A stretch of 61,524 nt of DNA from NCBI GenBank assembly GCA_000739535.1, contig DF820464.1, positions 508,359 through 569,882 of the forward strand, in the 5' to 3' direction. The notes below the pieces were generated by a model that saw only the letters and a list, made by a program, of their open reading frames with translations, did not search any database and was not told the DNA's origin. Of the stretch, positions 24,335 to 32,024 are shown piece by piece. Source of the DNA: Candidatus Vecturithrix granuli (GTDB lineage: Bacteria > Moduliflexota > Moduliflexia > Moduliflexales > Moduliflexaceae). Each line of letters begins with the position of its first letter. Within the stretch, counting starts at the first letter, position 1. Both the position numbers and the translations under genes were made by a program.

Positions 24335-25375
24335 ATGAAAATAACAGCGATTGGCGTCAATTCAGCATTTGCAACCGGGGAATACGAACAGGCACTGACC
24401 ATTCAACAGACTGTTGATGTGCTAAAACGTTTACTGCACGTTCAAAAAACCAGAGAGCTTTCGGAAGAGATGATTTCGCGGGAAGTTCAGAAAATCAGCC
24501 GCCGCATGTATGTTCCCAGATGGCAATCCAATTTCCTGATTGAGTTTGACATGCCGGGCAAGAAGGGGAAATCTCCCTATCGCCTGCTGATTGACGCGGG
24601 GGCCGATGTGCGCCATGCACTGAAGCGGACAGGCCTAACATCCAACGACATTGACGGCGTTTATCTTTCACACCCACACAGCGATCATATCGGCGGCATG
24701 GAGTTTCTGGGCTTAACCACCCTGTTCAATCCGTTTTATACGCCTTCCAAAAAGGAATGGCTGGGCGAGCAGTTCATTGCGGATAAACTCTTTTTTGAGC
24801 ATTACTGGTGGCCGAAACCCCCGGAAAATACCAAACCGGATTTATTTATCCATCGCAAAGTGCTCGAACCGATTAAACGCGCGCTGGGGCCTGGACTGGA
24901 TACAGTGCAGGGTGTGCCGAATGTGGAATTGGAAACCTATTTCGATCTGCACCTGGTCGGCAAACAGGAGAACGGCGAACTGAGAACTCATACGTTTCGA
25001 GACGGCGACGGGTATTGGGTACTCAAGCCGGTGTTTGCCATGCACGTGATTTCCAGTTCCGAAGAGATGGCGAGTTACGGCCTGAGCCTGGAACATTCGA
25101 GCGGCTACAACGTGTTAATGCCGACCGACACACAGCACATGATGCCGCCGCAGTTAGAAGCCCATTATCGCCGCGCCAACCGGATTTACATGGACTGTGA
25201 AACCTCACAATTCCCGTCCGGCGTACATCCGCACATTTCCGACCTGGTGAATCACATGGCCCCGGAGATTCAGAAAAAGTACCTGCTCTACCATTACGAC
25301 GCGTATCCGCAAGTGCCCGAGGGCATGTTCTGCGGCATTCTCCAGACCGGCGATATTCACACCTACCCGGAATAA
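24335..25375 (+). CDS. Metallo-beta-lactamase-fold hydrolase
   Basis: Metal-dependent hydrolase of the MBL superfamily, 346 residues. The metal motif SHPHSDHIGG lies at about residues 111-120, with IDAGAD before it and later ligand candidates in PTDTQH and YMDCE. An insertion of about 100 residues after the HxHxDH motif gives an unusual length for the RNase Z/phosphodiesterase-like group, so the substrate is not assigned. TAGGAGA precedes the ATG. The divergent sigma-54 activator, the -24/-12 promoter at 23962 and operator sites A and B suggest it is switched on by that regulator in response to a GAF-sensed signal. Confidence 0.8.
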   Translation: MKITAIGVNSAFATGEYEQALTIQQTVDVLKRLLHVQKTRELSEEMISREVQKISRRMYVPRWQSNFLIEFDMPGKKGKSPYRLLIDAGADVRHALKRTGLTSNDIDGVYLSHPHSDHIGGMEFLGLTTLFNPFYTPSKKEWLGEQFIADKLFFEHYWWPKPPENTKPDLFIHRKVLEPIKRALGPGLDTVQGVPNVELETYFDLHLVGKQENGELRTHTFRDGDGYWVLKPVFAMHVISSSEEMASYGLSLEHSSGYNVLMPTDTQHMMPPQLEAHYRRANRIYMDCETSQFPSGVHPHISDLVNHMAPEIQKKYLLYHYDAYPQVPEGMFCGILQTGDIHTYPE

Positions 25376-25432
25376 AGAGCAGAACTGTTGTGAAAAATCC
25401 CAATTCTTTGCTATATTCTCATTGACATTATT

Positions 25433-25579
25433 ATGAAAAAACGCTGTCATGTCACTTTGATGGGTTCGCTGAGATTTGAAAATGTGAAAGTCATTTCCTT
25501 AAACGAGTTACATTCTCCAAAGGGGCAACAGCCCTATATTGTTAACGCATTGCAAAAAGGAATAAGTGTGATGACATGA
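25433..25579 (+). CDS. Small open frame of 48 codons, unknown
   Basis: Begins MKKRCHVTLMG and ends at a TGA that overlaps the 13-bp target duplication of the element at 25591. It could be a small gene or the surviving start of a longer gene interrupted by the insertion. A TTGACA sits only about 10 bases upstream and no Shine-Dalgarno is evident. No similarity recognised. Confidence 0.3.
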   Translation: MKKRCHVTLMGSLRFENVKVISLNELHSPKGQQPYIVNALQKGISVMT

Positions 25580-25590
25580 TACGAATATTC

Positions 25591-25705
25591 GGTAGTGGTA
25601 TCCTGTACATAATGCACGTTCCCTGAGCGAAGTCGAAGGGAACGCCTGCGTGCTCGTCTCGACTCCGCTCGACGACCGGTCATCATGTACAAGGCAGCCA
25701 CTACC
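25591..25705 (-). mobile_element. 115-bp MITE-like element, copy 2, with 13-bp target duplication
   Basis: Same element as 13751-13865 in the opposite orientation, differing at about four positions. It is flanked on both sides by the perfect direct repeat GATACGAATATTC (25578-25590 and 25706-25718), a target-site duplication that shows it arrived by transposition or a similar insertion. Confidence 0.85.
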
Positions 25706-25755
25706 GATACGAATATTCTAGTGTATCTTACTTCTACTTTGTTAAATTTCTTTTT

Positions 25756-25812
25756 TGAACCGCCAGGACGCGAAGATGCGAAGAGTTTTTAGGTTGCTTC
25801 TTCCTGGCGTTT
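25756..25812. repeat. CGCCAGGACGCGAAG hairpin
   Basis: CGCCAGGACGCGAAG faces CTTCTTCCTGGCG just before the methyltransferase start. This is the widespread repeat recognised by CGCCAGGACGCGAAG; related decayed copies occur at about 29515-29590 and 31002-31065. Confidence 0.55.
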
Positions 25813-25819
25813 AACAAAA

Positions 25820-28800
25820 ATGAATCTCAGTTATTTCAACCAAAGCAATCTCTACCAGGCCTTGCAACGATTTTTGGCCGAGTTGCACATTCCGGTGAAT
25901 GAGCTCACCGCTGCCCCGGCAACCGCCCCGGACATCCTGACGGCGACCTATAATCCTGATAACCCGGCGCATCAACTGATGCAGGAGGTGTATATCGCGG
26001 GCGGCGTGGATGAGGCCGTGTTTCAGCGCCAGGCCGCGCCGCTTGCTCCGGAAGGACTGAAACAGCAGCGCTATGAAGGTCTTCTGATTTTCGGCGTGAC
26101 GCTCAAAGACCGGGCGAACGGCTTGCTGCCGACCCGCCGACAACTTGCCGACATCACGCGCGCCTTTAACCGGGAATTTCATTATACGCCGGTGGTGGTG
26201 GTGTTTCGCTATGCGCAGTTCATCTCGATTGCCAATGCGGAGCGCATGCCCTACACACAGGAATGGCGGGAAGGGGAAAAAGTCGGCAAAGTCTCGCTGT
26301 TGCGCGATATTGACGTGACGCGCCCCCATACCGGCCATCTGAAAATCTTACAGGAACTCGCCATCAGCCGCGCCGGCAAGGGCGCGGTGAACACTTTTGC
26401 CGACCTGTATGCCCGCTGGCAGGCGGTGTTTAATGTTGCGCTGCTCAACAAGCAATTTTACAAAGAACTGTCCGATTGGTATTTCTGGGCGTTGCAGGAA
26501 GTCACGTTTCCCGCCACCGGCCGGCTCACAGATGATGAGCAGCGGAAAGCGCACACCGCGCAAAATCTGATCCGGCTGCTGACCCGGCTGTTATTCGTCT
26601 GGTTTGTGAAGGAAAAACACCTGATCCCTGAAGAACTCTTTGATGAAACGTATCTCAGCGAACATCTGCTCAACGGGTTCGAGCCGCGCAAACGCGAGGA
26701 GTGCGACCACGCCGCCCAGGGCAGCCGCTATTACCGCGCGATTCTGCAAAACCTGTTCTTTGCCGCGCTCAATCAGACGGTCGGCAAACGGGCCTTCCGC
26801 AAAGACGGACAGCAGATGAACGTGACCAACCTGATGCGATACAAACGCTATTTCAAAGACCCACAGGCGTTTATCAGCTTAGTGGAAGCGCAGGTGCCGT
26901 TTATGAACGGCGGACTGTTTGAGTGTCTGGACGCCCCCGATCCCGTGCGGAAAGGCAAAATGGGCGGCGATGTGATTGTGTATGAAGATGGCTTTTCCGA
27001 CCGGCCTGACAATCCGCTCTGCGTGCCCGATTATCTCTTTTTCGGCGTCGCCGAACACGCCGACCTCTCCGTCGAGTTGGGCGATGCAAAGCACAAAAAT
27101 GTGACCGTCAACGGACTGATCAACATTCTGAACAGCTACAAGTTTACCGTGACCGAAAATACGCCGATTGAAGAAGACGTGGCCCTCGACCCGGAACTGT
27201 TAGGCCGCGTCTTCGAAAACCTGCTGGCTAGCTATAACCCGGAAACCAAAACCACGGCCCGTAAACAGACCGGCAGTTTCTACACCCCGCGCGAAATCGT
27301 CAATTACATGGTGGATGAAGCGCTCAAAGCCTATCTGACCCAGAAACTTGAAACCGAAGCCGGCATGACGCGAGAAGACGCGGAACGCAGACTGGAGTTG
27401 CTGATCGGCTATCATGCGGCCTATTTTCAGGACGAGAACCGCTTTGACGACGGCCAAACCGCGGTGATCATCAACGCCATTGATCGCTGCAAAATTCTCG
27501 ACCCGGCCTGCGGGTCCGGCGCGTTCCCGATGGGCATCCTGCACAAGCTGGTGCATATTCTGCACAAACTCGACCCCGATAATCAGTTGTGGAAACAGGC
27601 GCAAAAGGATCGGGCGATCGGCGAAAAAATCGCGGAACTGAAGCGCGACAAGGCCCTGGCCGCGCAACTCAGCGACGACACCGTACGGGCACAGGCGATC
27701 CGGTTGATTAACGACCGCCTGCGCGACATTGAAGCTATTTTCGACCGTGAGCACCAATTCGACGATTACGCCCGCAAACTGTTTCTGATTGAAAACTGTA
27801 TTTACGGCGTGGATATTCAGCCCATTGCCACGCAGATCAGCAAGCTGCGCTGTTTCATTGCGCTGATTGTTGACCAGAATGCCGCGCACGCCAGCGAGAA
27901 TTTCGGCATCCGTCCGCTGCCGAATCTGGAAACCAGGTTTGTGGCGGCCAATACGCTGATTGGGATTGAGAAACCGCAGGCCCAGGGCAATTTGTTTGAG
28001 AATTCCAGGATACGGGAACTTGAGGAACATCTGACCGAGGTGCGCCACCGGTTATTCAGCGCCCAAAAACCCGCTGAGAAACGCGCCTTGCGGGAACAAG
28101 ACCAGCAACTGCGCGAAGAAATGGGCACATTACTGACCGACGCCGGCTGGGGCCATGAAACCGCTAGACAACTGGCCGCATGGGACCCGTATAACCAGAA
28201 CACCAGCAGTCCGTTCTTCGACCCGGAGTGGATGTTTGGCATACAAGACGGGTTTGATGTGGTGATCGGCAATCCGCCGTATTTTAACTTAAATAAAGCT
28301 CCAAAAGAGTTTGTTCGCAGATTGAAAACATTCTATGAATCTATTCATACCGGGTACAATGATATTGTGTACTACTTTTTGTATTTGGGTATTGAATTAT
28401 TAAACCGTAATGGAGTAAGTGTTTTAATTACCTCTAATTACTTTTTAGGCAATGAATATGCTCAAAAACTGCGAAATTACTTGAAATCATATCTTGTCAA
28501 AATGATTAACTTTAAAGAATATAAAGTTTTTGAATCTGCCAGTATTCACACGTGCATTAGCATGTATCAAAAAACACACAACTTAACAACGATTTCATAT
28601 TTTGAACCCTATAATGATGAGGAGATGATGAATTCCTCAATTGAGAAGAGATGTAAGGCCTTTGAACTACAGCGCTCCGAATTAAAAGATAATTGGATTG
28701 TAGCAGAAGAAGGAAGTCAACTGCTTATCAAAAAGATCAATGGCAAGAGTCTGTTGCTTGGTCAAATTGCGGATATAGAGCAAGGTTCAAAATCTGGGAA

Positions 28801-29503
28801 GAATGACGTTTTTACTGTATCTCAAGAACAAATCAGGGAATATCAATTAGAAAAGGAATTGCTTCGTAGAAATGTAAAAAATAGCTGTATAAAAAAATAC
28901 TATTTCATAACGCGAGATGAATGGATAATTTATGTTGATAACGAGGTCGATATTATGAAATATCCAAATACTCTTTCCTACCTTTCAGAATATCGAGATG
29001 TTTTAGAAAATCGAAATGAGGTGAAGCAGGGATGTTATTCGTGGTATCGTTTTGATAGACCACGACGCAGACATATTTTTGATGCGGATGAAAAACTGAT
29101 TGTGCCATATCGAGCAGAACATAACCGCTTTGCCTATGATAATTCTCAGCACTTCAACAATGGTGGGGATATCCGCGCAATTGTCATAACAGACAAACGC
29201 TTTCATATAAAATATGTCTTAGCATTGCTAAATTCTTCATTACTTGACTGGCATTACGGTTTTATAGGTAAACCAAAAGGAAATGCGAGGGAATATTTCA
29301 ATGAACCGCTATCAAAAATTCCAATAATCCAGGCTTCTGAACAAGAACAACAAACATTTATAGTATTGGTTGACCAGATTCTCGCCGCCAAACAGCGCGA
29401 CCCGGCGGCCGACACCCGCGCCCTGGAAGCCGACATTGACCAGCGGGTGTATGCGCTGTACGGCCTGACGGACGAGGAGATTGCCATTGTGGAGGGGAAA
29501 TGA
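25820..29503 (+). CDS. Type IIG-like DNA adenine methyltransferase / restriction enzyme (COG1002 type)
   Basis: Large single-chain DNA methyltransferase of 1227 residues. Order: an N-terminal domain (about 1-470) of unclear function with no sure nuclease motif; the TGSFYTPREIVNYMVDEAL region at about 483; SAM-binding motif DPACGSGAF at 561-569; catalytic NPPY at 818; then a target-recognition region and a C-terminal helical tail. It should make N6-methyladenine at a specific site, and the family often carries restriction activity. From about 28283 to 29375 the DNA is clearly AT-rich, unlike both sides, pointing to an exchanged recognition module. No Brx, Drm or separate nuclease gene is adjacent. 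PglX- or DrmMI-like proteins are alternatives. Confidence 0.85.
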   Translation: MNLSYFNQSNLYQALQRFLAELHIPVNELTAAPATAPDILTATYNPDNPAHQLMQEVYIAGGVDEAVFQRQAAPLAPEGLKQQRYEGLLIFGVTLKDRANGLLPTRRQLADITRAFNREFHYTPVVVVFRYAQFISIANAERMPYTQEWREGEKVGKVSLLRDIDVTRPHTGHLKILQELAISRAGKGAVNTFADLYARWQAVFNVALLNKQFYKELSDWYFWALQEVTFPATGRLTDDEQRKAHTAQNLIRLLTRLLFVWFVKEKHLIPEELFDETYLSEHLLNGFEPRKREECDHAAQGSRYYRAILQNLFFAALNQTVGKRAFRKDGQQMNVTNLMRYKRYFKDPQAFISLVEAQVPFMNGGLFECLDAPDPVRKGKMGGDVIVYEDGFSDRPDNPLCVPDYLFFGVAEHADLSVELGDAKHKNVTVNGLINILNSYKFTVTENTPIEEDVALDPELLGRVFENLLASYNPETKTTARKQTGSFYTPREIVNYMVDEALKAYLTQKLETEAGMTREDAERRLELLIGYHAAYFQDENRFDDGQTAVIINAIDRCKILDPACGSGAFPMGILHKLVHILHKLDPDNQLWKQAQKDRAIGEKIAELKRDKALAAQLSDDTVRAQAIRLINDRLRDIEAIFDREHQFDDYARKLFLIENCIYGVDIQPIATQISKLRCFIALIVDQNAAHASENFGIRPLPNLETRFVAANTLIGIEKPQAQGNLFENSRIRELEEHLTEVRHRLFSAQKPAEKRALREQDQQLREEMGTLLTDAGWGHETARQLAAWDPYNQNTSSPFFDPEWMFGIQDGFDVVIGNPPYFNLNKAPKEFVRRLKTFYESIHTGYNDIVYYFLYLGIELLNRNGVSVLITSNYFLGNEYAQKLRNYLKSYLVKMINFKEYKVFESASIHTCISMYQKTHNLTTISYFEPYNDEEMMNSSIEKRCKAFELQRSELKDNWIVAEEGSQLLIKKINGKSLLLGQIADIEQGSKSGKNDVFTVSQEQIREYQLEKELLRRNVKNSCIKKYYFITRDEWIIYVDNEVDIMKYPNTLSYLSEYRDVLENRNEVKQGCYSWYRFDRPRRRHIFDADEKLIVPYRAEHNRFAYDNSQHFNNGGDIRAIVITDKRFHIKYVLALLNSSLLDWHYGFIGKPKGNAREYFNEPLSKIPIIQASEQEQQTFIVLVDQILAAKQRDPAADTRALEADIDQRVYALYGLTDEEIAIVEGK
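29411..29503 (+). repeat. Methyltransferase gene tail, copy 1 (in the intact gene)
   Basis: Last 93 bases of the methyltransferase gene, coding for an ALEADIDQRVYALYG and LTDEEIAIVEGK end. The same tail recurs at 30055-30147, 30889-30999 and 31827-31922, each time behind a toxin-antitoxin cassette. Confidence 0.85.
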
Positions 29504-29650
29504 AAGCATACTCACGCAAAGGCGCAAAGAAGAAATGAAAAAAAGTTCTTTGGTTGTGGTCTTCCCTGGCGAGCTTGGTGCCTTGACGTGAAAAATTTCT
29601 TTGGCCTGACAGACAAAAAATTGAGCTGATGGAAGGAGGGCAACAACAGT

Positions 29651-29801
29651 ATGATCCTTGAGGATCTGATTTGGCTGGAATCTATTGTTGAAAAATTGGC
29701 ATGGAAGCATCATATTTATCAAAAAATTGGACAATAAGGCATTGATTGTCACCGCGCGTGACATGACAACCCAGGAAAGGAGACGATATGGCAAAAAATA
29801 A
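29651..29801 (+). pseudogene. BrnT-like toxin remnant
   Basis: A good ribosome-binding site (GGAAGGAGG) and ATG 29651 begin MILEDLIWLESIVEKLAWKHH, the usual opening of a BrnT-like toxin. The frame ends after 28 codons. A second frame from about 29727 carries the typical end ALIVTARDMTTQERRRYG and stops at 29801, overlapping the antitoxin start. The middle, with the toxin's strands, is deleted. The toxin is therefore dead while its antitoxin remains. Confidence 0.6.
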
Positions 29802-30033
29802 AACTCTTCCTGATATGACCATTTCGGAGGCCTCTGAATTTTGGGATGAGCATCAATTTGATGAATTTGCTGATATTGAAGAAGTCCATGATATAGAATT
29901 TGCCTTAAAACGCAAGAAATATGTGGGAATTGACCTGGATTTATATTCCAGAATTACCATTCAGGCGAAACAACTCCATATTCCGGAAGAGCGATTGATT
30001 CAACAGTGGTTAGGTGAAAAAGTCAACGCCTGA
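29788..30033 (+). CDS. CopG-type antitoxin
   Basis: Protein of 81 residues. The N-terminal part LPDMTISEASEFWDEHQFDEF is the toxin-binding type segment of CopG antitoxins paired with BrnT-like toxins. The C-terminal part KKYVGIDLDLYSRITIQAKQL resembles the ribbon-helix-helix DNA-binding region. The start overlaps the end of the toxin remnant by 14 bases, so the original order was toxin then antitoxin. The intact antitoxin may still repress the local promoter. It is followed by methyltransferase tail copy 2. Confidence 0.75.
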   Translation: MAKNKTLPDMTISEASEFWDEHQFDEFADIEEVHDIEFALKRKKYVGIDLDLYSRITIQAKQLHIPEERLIQQWLGEKVNA

Positions 30034-30054
30034 ACGCCTGATGTGACGATCATG

Positions 30055-30147
30055 AAAACCCGCGCCCTGGAAGCGGAGCTTGACCGGCGGGTGTATGTGC
30101 TGTACGGCCTGACGGACGAGGAGATTGCCATTGTGGAGGGGAAATAA
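30055..30147 (+). repeat. Methyltransferase gene tail, copy 2
   Basis: Matches the 3' end of the methyltransferase gene, including CGCGCCCTGGAAGC and CTGACGGACGAGGAGATTGC, and ends in its own TAA. It begins close behind an ATG (30052) so a 31-codon frame exists. Its wording is closer to copy 4 than to copy 1, which suggests that the tails came from another allele. Confidence 0.8.
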
Positions 30148-30235
30148 AACGAGTATGTCAGAACGGCGAAGTCGCAAGGAATGGTCACAACGATTGCTTT
30201 CTGATGACGACCTCGCCAGTACCAGAGGAGGAACT

Positions 30236-30490
30236 ATGCACGCTGTCAGAATTAAAGAAATTGTTACGCCGGAGGGAATCACGATTCCCATCAACAAGGT
30301 TCAGCGCTTTCAGGGAAAACGAGTGGATATTATTATTCTCCCTGATATTGAGGTTGAAGCGCCGCCGCGCGTCCGAACGCCATCCCTCAAAAACGCGATA
30401 GCTGAGGTCTTTGCGCAATATCAGGATGTGGCGCCATATCAACAGATCGATCCACGACAATGGGAAAGGGAGATCCGCAATGAGTGGTAA
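30236..30490 (+). CDS. VapB-like antitoxin
   Basis: Protein of 84 residues encoded directly before a PIN toxin, with an 11-base overlap. It starts MHAVRIKEIVTPEGITIPI, a short beta-rich region, and ends in a charged tail (DPRQWEREIRNEW) likely to wrap around the toxin. AGAGGAGG precedes ATG 30236; the frame is open upstream into the repeat but that part is not protein. Antitoxin assignment rests on size, position and overlap. Confidence 0.7.
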   Translation: MHAVRIKEIVTPEGITIPINKVQRFQGKRVDIIILPDIEVEAPPRVRTPSLKNAIAEVFAQYQDVAPYQQIDPRQWEREIRNEW

Positions 30491-30887
30491 TGTGCTGTTG
30501 GATAGTAATATTATCGTTTACTTAGCCAAAGGCGAGCTCAACCGGGAGCAATTCTTTGATGACACCAACACTTATTGTATTTCAGTGATTTCCTACATGG
30601 AAACCTTAGGTTTTCAATTCGAAAACGAGCGGGAAAAAGAATTCATCCAACATTTGCTGTCACTTTTTCAGATGATCTATATTGATAAGAAGGTTGCTGA
30701 TAAAGTCGTCGCCATCAGGCAGCAGAAAAAAATAAAACTGCCTGATGCCATTATTGCCGCAACTGCCCTGGAAAAACAGTGTGTCTTAGTGACCAGAAAC
30801 GATGCTGACTTTAAACATATTGATCCGAATTTGCGCCTGCTCAATCCTTTTGTGACTGAGACCTCTGAAAATGAGTCAGAGCAGTAG
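30480..30887 (+). CDS. PIN-domain toxin (VapC-like ribonuclease)
   Basis: PIN-domain RNase of 135 residues, the toxin half of a type II pair. Acidic residues for metal binding are visible at LLDSNIIVY (Asp8), SYMETLG (Glu), LPDAIIAATA (Asp) and TRNDADF (Asp). It starts inside the antitoxin gene (ATG in the sequence ATGAGTGGTAA). It is followed directly by methyltransferase tail copy 3. Free toxin would cut RNA, perhaps initiator tRNA as in other VapC proteins; the target is inferred only. Confidence 0.85.
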   Translation: MSGNVLLDSNIIVYLAKGELNREQFFDDTNTYCISVISYMETLGFQFENEREKEFIQHLLSLFQMIYIDKKVADKVVAIRQQKKIKLPDAIIAATALEKQCVLVTRNDADFKHIDPNLRLLNPFVTETSENESEQ

Positions 30888-30888
30888 C

Positions 30889-30999
30889 CGACACCCGCGC
30901 CCTGGCAGGAGCGCACAGCCGTGCGCCCCTACAAACCGGCGGGTGTATACGCTGTACGGCCTGACGGACGAAGAAATCAGGATTGTGGAGGGAAAATGA
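30889..30999 (+). repeat. Methyltransferase gene tail, copy 3, interrupted
   Basis: Same tail with a GGAGCGCACAGCCGTGCGCCCC palindrome inserted in the middle (about 30909-30937). Begins GACACCCGCGCCCTGG and ends in TGTACGGCCTGACGGACG and a TGA. Confidence 0.75.
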
Positions 31000-31190
31000 G
31001 AAGAAAATCTCTCGCCAGGGTGCCAGGGGGGAGCGCAAATCTTCTTGGCGCCTTGGCGTGAGATCTTTTTCAGCAGAACTTGACAAAAACAGAGGACAAT
31101 GAACACACGTAATTGTTTGGCGGTGCGCAACATCCGCCCAGAAGGAGTGATTTTGCGCTCTATCGAGCGACTTCAGAGGAGGAAGAGATT

Positions 31191-31406
31191 ATGCTTGCTA
31201 TTCGTGGCGTTTATACCGGCGAATACATTCAGCTTTTAGAGGATATTCATGTTCGTCCGAATATACGCGTGATCGTGACATTTTTAGATGACGAACCGAT
31301 CGAGGTTCAACCCAGGGTTCCTGGCTCGGCAAAGGGACAAATCAGTATCGCTGATGACTTTGCCGCTCCATTGGATGGTGAGGCGTTGGAGGCATTTTAC
31401 CGATGA
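31191..31406 (+). CDS. VapB-like antitoxin (DUF2281-like)
   Basis: Protein of 71 residues. It starts MLAIRGVYTGEYIQLLED, a beta-hairpin opening typical of small antitoxins of this group, and ends with KGQISIADDFAAPLDGEAL, the toxin-binding tail form. AGAGGAGG lies about 7 bases before ATG 31191. The stop overlaps the PIN toxin start as ATGA. It is one of three antitoxins in the run behind the methyltransferase. Confidence 0.75.
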   Translation: MLAIRGVYTGEYIQLLEDIHVRPNIRVIVTFLDDEPIEVQPRVPGSAKGQISIADDFAAPLDGEALEAFYR

Positions 31407-31795
31407 GATATTTGTTAGACACACATATCTTTTTATGGTGGCTTGTTGATCAGCCGAAATTATCTGAGGCGACGAAACGCGTGATTGCTGCCTCTGACAA
31501 CGAAATTTATGTGAGCGCAGCCAGTACCTGGGAAATGATTATTAAGTCGGCGATCGGGAAACTCTCATTACCGCCGTCACCTCAAGGATTTATCAGGGAA
31601 CAATTGCGTATCAATCGAATGCTTCCCCTCCCCATCACGATCGAGCATTCTTTAGCTCTGGCAACTTTACCCATGATCCACAAAGATCCGTTTGATCGCA
31701 TGTTGATTGCGCAGACAATTTTTGAGAGAATGGTGTTGATCACAGATGATCCTGTGATCAACAGCTATCCGGTAACGGTGTTTTCAGCAGAATGA
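31403..31795 (+). CDS. PIN-domain toxin (VapC-like ribonuclease)
   Basis: Second PIN toxin, 130 residues, with MRYLLDTHIFLWW at the start and acidic residues in Asp6, STWEMIIKS, HKDPFDRMLIAQ and ITDDPV. The DPFDRMLIAQ form marks the Cys-less VapC group common in cyanobacteria and related genomes. It overlaps its antitoxin by 4 bases. Methyltransferase tail copy 4 lies 31 bases after the stop. Confidence 0.88.
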   Translation: MRYLLDTHIFLWWLVDQPKLSEATKRVIAASDNEIYVSAASTWEMIIKSAIGKLSLPPSPQGFIREQLRINRMLPLPITIEHSLALATLPMIHKDPFDRMLIAQTIFERMVLITDDPVINSYPVTVFSAE

Positions 31796-31826
31796 AAATC
31801 CTGACAAACTGCCCGCCCCCGTTGCC

Positions 31827-31922
31827 GACACCCGCGCCCTGGAAGCGGAGCTTGACCGGCGGGTGTATGTGCTGTCCGGCCTGACGGACGAGGAGATTGC
31901 GCTGGTGGAAGGGAAGGCATAA
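31827..31922 (+). repeat. Methyltransferase gene tail, copy 4
   Basis: Fourth copy, 96 bases, ending in GAAGGGAAGGCATAA. It closes the run of toxin-antitoxin cassettes. Confidence 0.8.
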
Positions 31923-31935
31923 CCAGGCTGGCATA

Positions 31936-32012
31936 AAAAGGACTGTCAGGACGGCAAGGATTGCAAGGACACGTACGATACGTGATTGTCCGTGACGTCC
32001 CGGACGTCCTTA
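31936..32012. repeat. AAGGAC/GTCCTT palindrome
   Basis: Imperfect inverted repeat from AAAAGGACTGTCAGGACGG to CCCGGACGTCCTTA, with an inner ACGTACGATACGT. It lies between the convergent toxin cassette and the Hsp70 gene and may work as a two-way terminator. Confidence 0.5.
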
Positions 32013-32024
32013 ACATATCGCTGC

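Noticed and set aside
27200-28048. Long minus-strand frame inside the methyltransferase gene
   Set aside because: A shadow of the GC-rich coding strand; the plus strand carries the catalytic motifs.
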